Source: DATKQJ01 sp035534295
GTDB taxonomy: Bacteria > Chloroflexota > Dormibacteria > Dormibacterales > Dormibacteraceae
Direction of reading: 5' to 3'
DNA: 64,000 bases
Assembly: GCA_035534295.1 (NCBI GenBank)
Contig: DATLSE010000039.1
Coordinates: 14,245-78,244, forward strand
The number at the start of each line of letters is the position of its first letter. The stretch's first letter is position 1. The notes beneath the pieces are model-generated. The model was not told the DNA's origin, made no database searches, and was given only the letters and a program-made list of their open reading frames with translations. Position numbers and translations under genes: made by a program. This document shows, in pieces, positions 61,782 through 64,000 of the stretch.

Positions 61782-64000
61782 ATGAGGGCTGCTGTAGAGA
61801 ACGCAACCAAATGGGTCTACCTCTTCAACGAGGGCTCCGCCGAGATGAAGGATCTGCTCGGCGGCAAGGGCGCCGGCGTGGCCGAGATGACGCGCGCCGG
61901 GATGCCGGTTCCACCTGGATTCACCATCACCACCGCCGCCTGCCGGGCCTACTACGACTCCGGTAAAAGCTTCCCCGAGGGGATGTGGGAGCAGGTGCTG
62001 GCGGCCCTGGCCGAGACCGAGCGCGCCACCGGTAAGGGATTCGGCGACGCCGCCAACCCGCTGTTGGTCAGCGTCCGCTCGGGGGCCCCGATCTCGATGC
62101 CGGGGATGATGGACACGATCTTGAACCTGGGCCTGAACCCGCAGACGGCGCAGGGTCTGGCGGCGCTGACCGGAGATCGCCGATTCGCCCTCGACGCCGA
62201 GCGTCGTTTCGTCCAGATGTTCGGCAAGATCGCCAAGGGTTTGGACGGCGATCTGTTCGAACACGAACTGGCCCAGGCCCGGGCGCGGGCGGGGGTGAAG
62301 ACCGATCCCGAGCTCGGCCCCGAGGAGCTGACCCGGCTGGTCCAGAGCTTCCACGAGATCTACCGAGCCCAGACCGGTCAGGACTTCCCCCAGGACCCCA
62401 AGGAGCAGCTGCGTCAGGCCGTGGAGGCCGTCTTCGAGTCCTGGAACGGGCGCCGGGCGCGGGATTACCGGCGCCAGGAGCGCATCTCCGACGACCTCGG
62501 CACCGCGGTCAACGTGCAGATGATGGCCTTCGGCAACATGGGTGACGATTCCGGCACCGGTGTCGCCTTCACCCGCAATCCCATCACCGGGGCCAAGGAG
62601 CTGTACGGCGACTACCTGGCCAACGCCCAGGGTGAGGACGTGGTGGCGGGCATTCGCGAGACCGAGTCGATAGCCGATCTCAAGCGTCGTATGCCCGAGG
62701 TTTACGCCCAGTTCGAGCGCTACGCCGAACAGCTGGAGCAGCACTACCGCGACGTCCAGGACTTGGAGTTCACGATCGAGCGGGGCCAGCTCTACATGCT
62801 CCAGACCCGCAGCGCCAAGCGCACCGGAGATGCGGCCGTGAACTCGGCCATCGACATGAACCGGGAGGGCCTGATCAGCCGCGAGGAGGCCGTCCTGCGG
62901 GTGCAGCCGGACCAGATCGAGCAGCTCCTGCATCCCCGAATCGACCCCGCCACCAAGTCGGTCCCGATCGGTCACGGCAAGCCGGCATCGCCCGGTGCGG
63001 CCACCGGCGCCGCCGCCTTCGACGCCGACACGGCCGAGGCCTGGGGGCTCCAGGGCCGGGCGGTGATCCTGGTCCGAATCGAGACCAGTCCCTCCGACGT
63101 CCACGGCATGATCCAGGCCCGCGGCGTTTTGACCTCGACCGGAGGCACGGCCAGCCACGCCGCGCTGGTCGCCCGGGGCATGGGCAAGCCCTGCATCGTG
63201 GCCGCCTCCGAATTCGACGTCGACCTCGCTGAGCGCAGCTTCAAGGTCGGAGCGGCAACCGTGCGTGAGGGTGAGGAGATCACCATCGACGGCAGCACCG
63301 GGAACGTGTATCTGGGCTCGGTTGAGACCATCGAGCCCATCCCCTCGGAGAATTTCCTGACCCTGCTGGGCTGGGCGGACGAGTTCCGTCAGCTCGAGGT
63401 ATGGGCCAACGGCGACTATCCTCGCGACGCCGACAAGGCGGTTCAGAACGGGGCCCAGGGCATCGGGCTCTGCCGCACCGAGCACATGTTCATGGAGGAG
63501 GATCGCCTGCCCATCGTGCAGGCGATGATCATGGCCTCCTCGACCGAGGCCCGGGAGCGGGAGCTGGCACGCCTGCTGCCGATCCAGCGCGGCGACTTCG
63601 AGGGCATCCTGCGCGCGATGTCGGGGCGCCCGGTGATCATCCGGCTCATCGATCCCCCGCTGCACGAGTTCCTGCCCCGCTACGACGAGCTGGTCGAGCG
63701 CACCACCGAGCTCCGCCTGAGCGGGTCCGACGCCTCGGAGCTGGAGCGTCTGGAGCGGATCCGGACCCGGGTCGAGGAGTTGCATGAGGTCAACCCCATG
63801 CTCGGGCTGCGCGGCGTGCGCCTCTCCATCCTCTACCCCGAGATCACCCGTATGCAGGTGCGCGCGATCATGGAGGCCGCCTGTGGGCTGGTGCGCGAGG
63901 GCCTGGATCCGCGGCCCGAGATCATGATCCCGCTGGTGAGCACGCTGGAGGAGCTGAAGGTGGTGAAGGCCCAGCTCGAGCCCGTGGTGCGCGAGGTCGA
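61782..64000 (+). CDS. ppdK: pyruvate, phosphate dikinase (3' truncated by window)
   Basis: 739 complete codons are visible (full proteins are about 880). The N-terminal ATP-grasp region starts 'WVYLFNEGSAEMKDLLGGKGAGVAEMTRAGMPVPPGFTITT'. The phospho-histidine domain carries GGTASHAALVARGMGKPCI (catalytic His about residue 460). The C-terminal pyruvate-binding barrel begins 'GIGLCRTEHMF' (about 560). It interconverts pyruvate and phosphoenolpyruvate using ATP and phosphate, important in gluconeogenesis or PPi-linked glycolysis. ATG 61782 is the first suitable start. Confidence 0.96.
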   Translation, partial: MRAAVENATKWVYLFNEGSAEMKDLLGGKGAGVAEMTRAGMPVPPGFTITTAACRAYYDSGKSFPEGMWEQVLAALAETERATGKGFGDAANPLLVSVRSGAPISMPGMMDTILNLGLNPQTAQGLAALTGDRRFALDAERRFVQMFGKIAKGLDGDLFEHELAQARARAGVKTDPELGPEELTRLVQSFHEIYRAQTGQDFPQDPKEQLRQAVEAVFESWNGRRARDYRRQERISDDLGTAVNVQMMAFGNMGDDSGTGVAFTRNPITGAKELYGDYLANAQGEDVVAGIRETESIADLKRRMPEVYAQFERYAEQLEQHYRDVQDLEFTIERGQLYMLQTRSAKRTGDAAVNSAIDMNREGLISREEAVLRVQPDQIEQLLHPRIDPATKSVPIGHGKPASPGAATGAAAFDADTAEAWGLQGRAVILVRIETSPSDVHGMIQARGVLTSTGGTASHAALVARGMGKPCIVAASEFDVDLAERSFKVGAATVREGEEITIDGSTGNVYLGSVETIEPIPSENFLTLLGWADEFRQLEVWANGDYPRDADKAVQNGAQGIGLCRTEHMFMEEDRLPIVQAMIMASSTEARERELARLLPIQRGDFEGILRAMSGRPVIIRLIDPPLHEFLPRYDELVERTTELRLSGSDASELERLERIRTRVEELHEVNPMLGLRGVRLSILYPEITRMQVRAIMEAACGLVREGLDPRPEIMIPLVSTLEELKVVKAQLEPVVREV

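Overview
This is a gene-dense, high-GC bacterial chromosome segment. The combination seen here (peptidoglycan amidation pair MurT/GatD, a bS22-type micro-protein, class II glycyl-tRNA synthetase, an F420-type luciferase-like enzyme, frequent GTG/TTG starts and probable leaderless mRNAs) suggests a monoderm Terrabacteria lineage near Actinomycetota/Chloroflexota. Candidatus Dormibacterota is my best guess. That placement is inference from gene content; no rRNA gene is present to confirm it.

0-4.2 kb: the tail of a gene resembling valS, then four tightly packed membrane genes that look like divergent complex I/hydrogenase-4 membrane-arm subunits. No catalytic subunits are present, and several conserved charged residues appear to be lost. 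4.3-9.7 kb: a complete rod-elongation operon (mreB, mreC, mreD, PBP2, rodA). 9.7-16.1 kb: a translation and ribosome-assembly run (rplU, rpmA, obgE, nadD, rsfS) continuing into a GT4 glycosyltransferase, a GT2-like protein carrying a cysteinyl-tRNA-synthetase tail domain, and cysS. Many junctions are ATGA/GTGA overlaps, so translation is probably coupled.

16.1-35.6 kb: envelope and central metabolism. It holds a GT87-like membrane protein, a double-propeller lipoprotein, an L,D-transpeptidase downstream of glutamate synthase large subunit, a PucR regulator, aconitase, 4-alpha-glucanotransferase, an amidase, a monofunctional transglycosylase, an orphan amino-acid-type binding lipoprotein, and methylglyoxal synthase. 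35.6-40.8 kb is the accessory stretch: a DUF429-HD fusion, a DUF4143 remnant, a vapBC module with a palindromic operator candidate, a frameshifted HTH gene, a SEC-C protein with an MbcA/ParS-like C-terminus, and tRNA-Ala(CGC). The part from about 37.1 to 39.1 kb looks lower in GC than its surroundings.

40.8-64 kb: mostly housekeeping. It includes a TPR-CAP protein, a sulfite-oxidase-like protein, a SAM hydrolase, bS22, an amidohydrolase, a HIT hydrolase divergent from leuS, an LLM enzyme, a VOC protein, tRNA-Gln, holA, rpsT, gamma carbonic anhydrase, ispE-murT-gatD, a SH3 lipoprotein divergent from glmU, prs, a CNNM/CorC protein, recO, glyS and a 3'-truncated ppdK. Cell-wall precursor supply (glmU, ispE, murT/gatD), polymerisation (PBP2, RodA, GT51) and remodelling (amidase, L,D-transpeptidase) are all represented. 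A recurring TAnnnT box 6-10 nt before start codons (rplU, gltB, leuS, the CAP gene, the VOC gene, ppdK) points to leaderless transcription.
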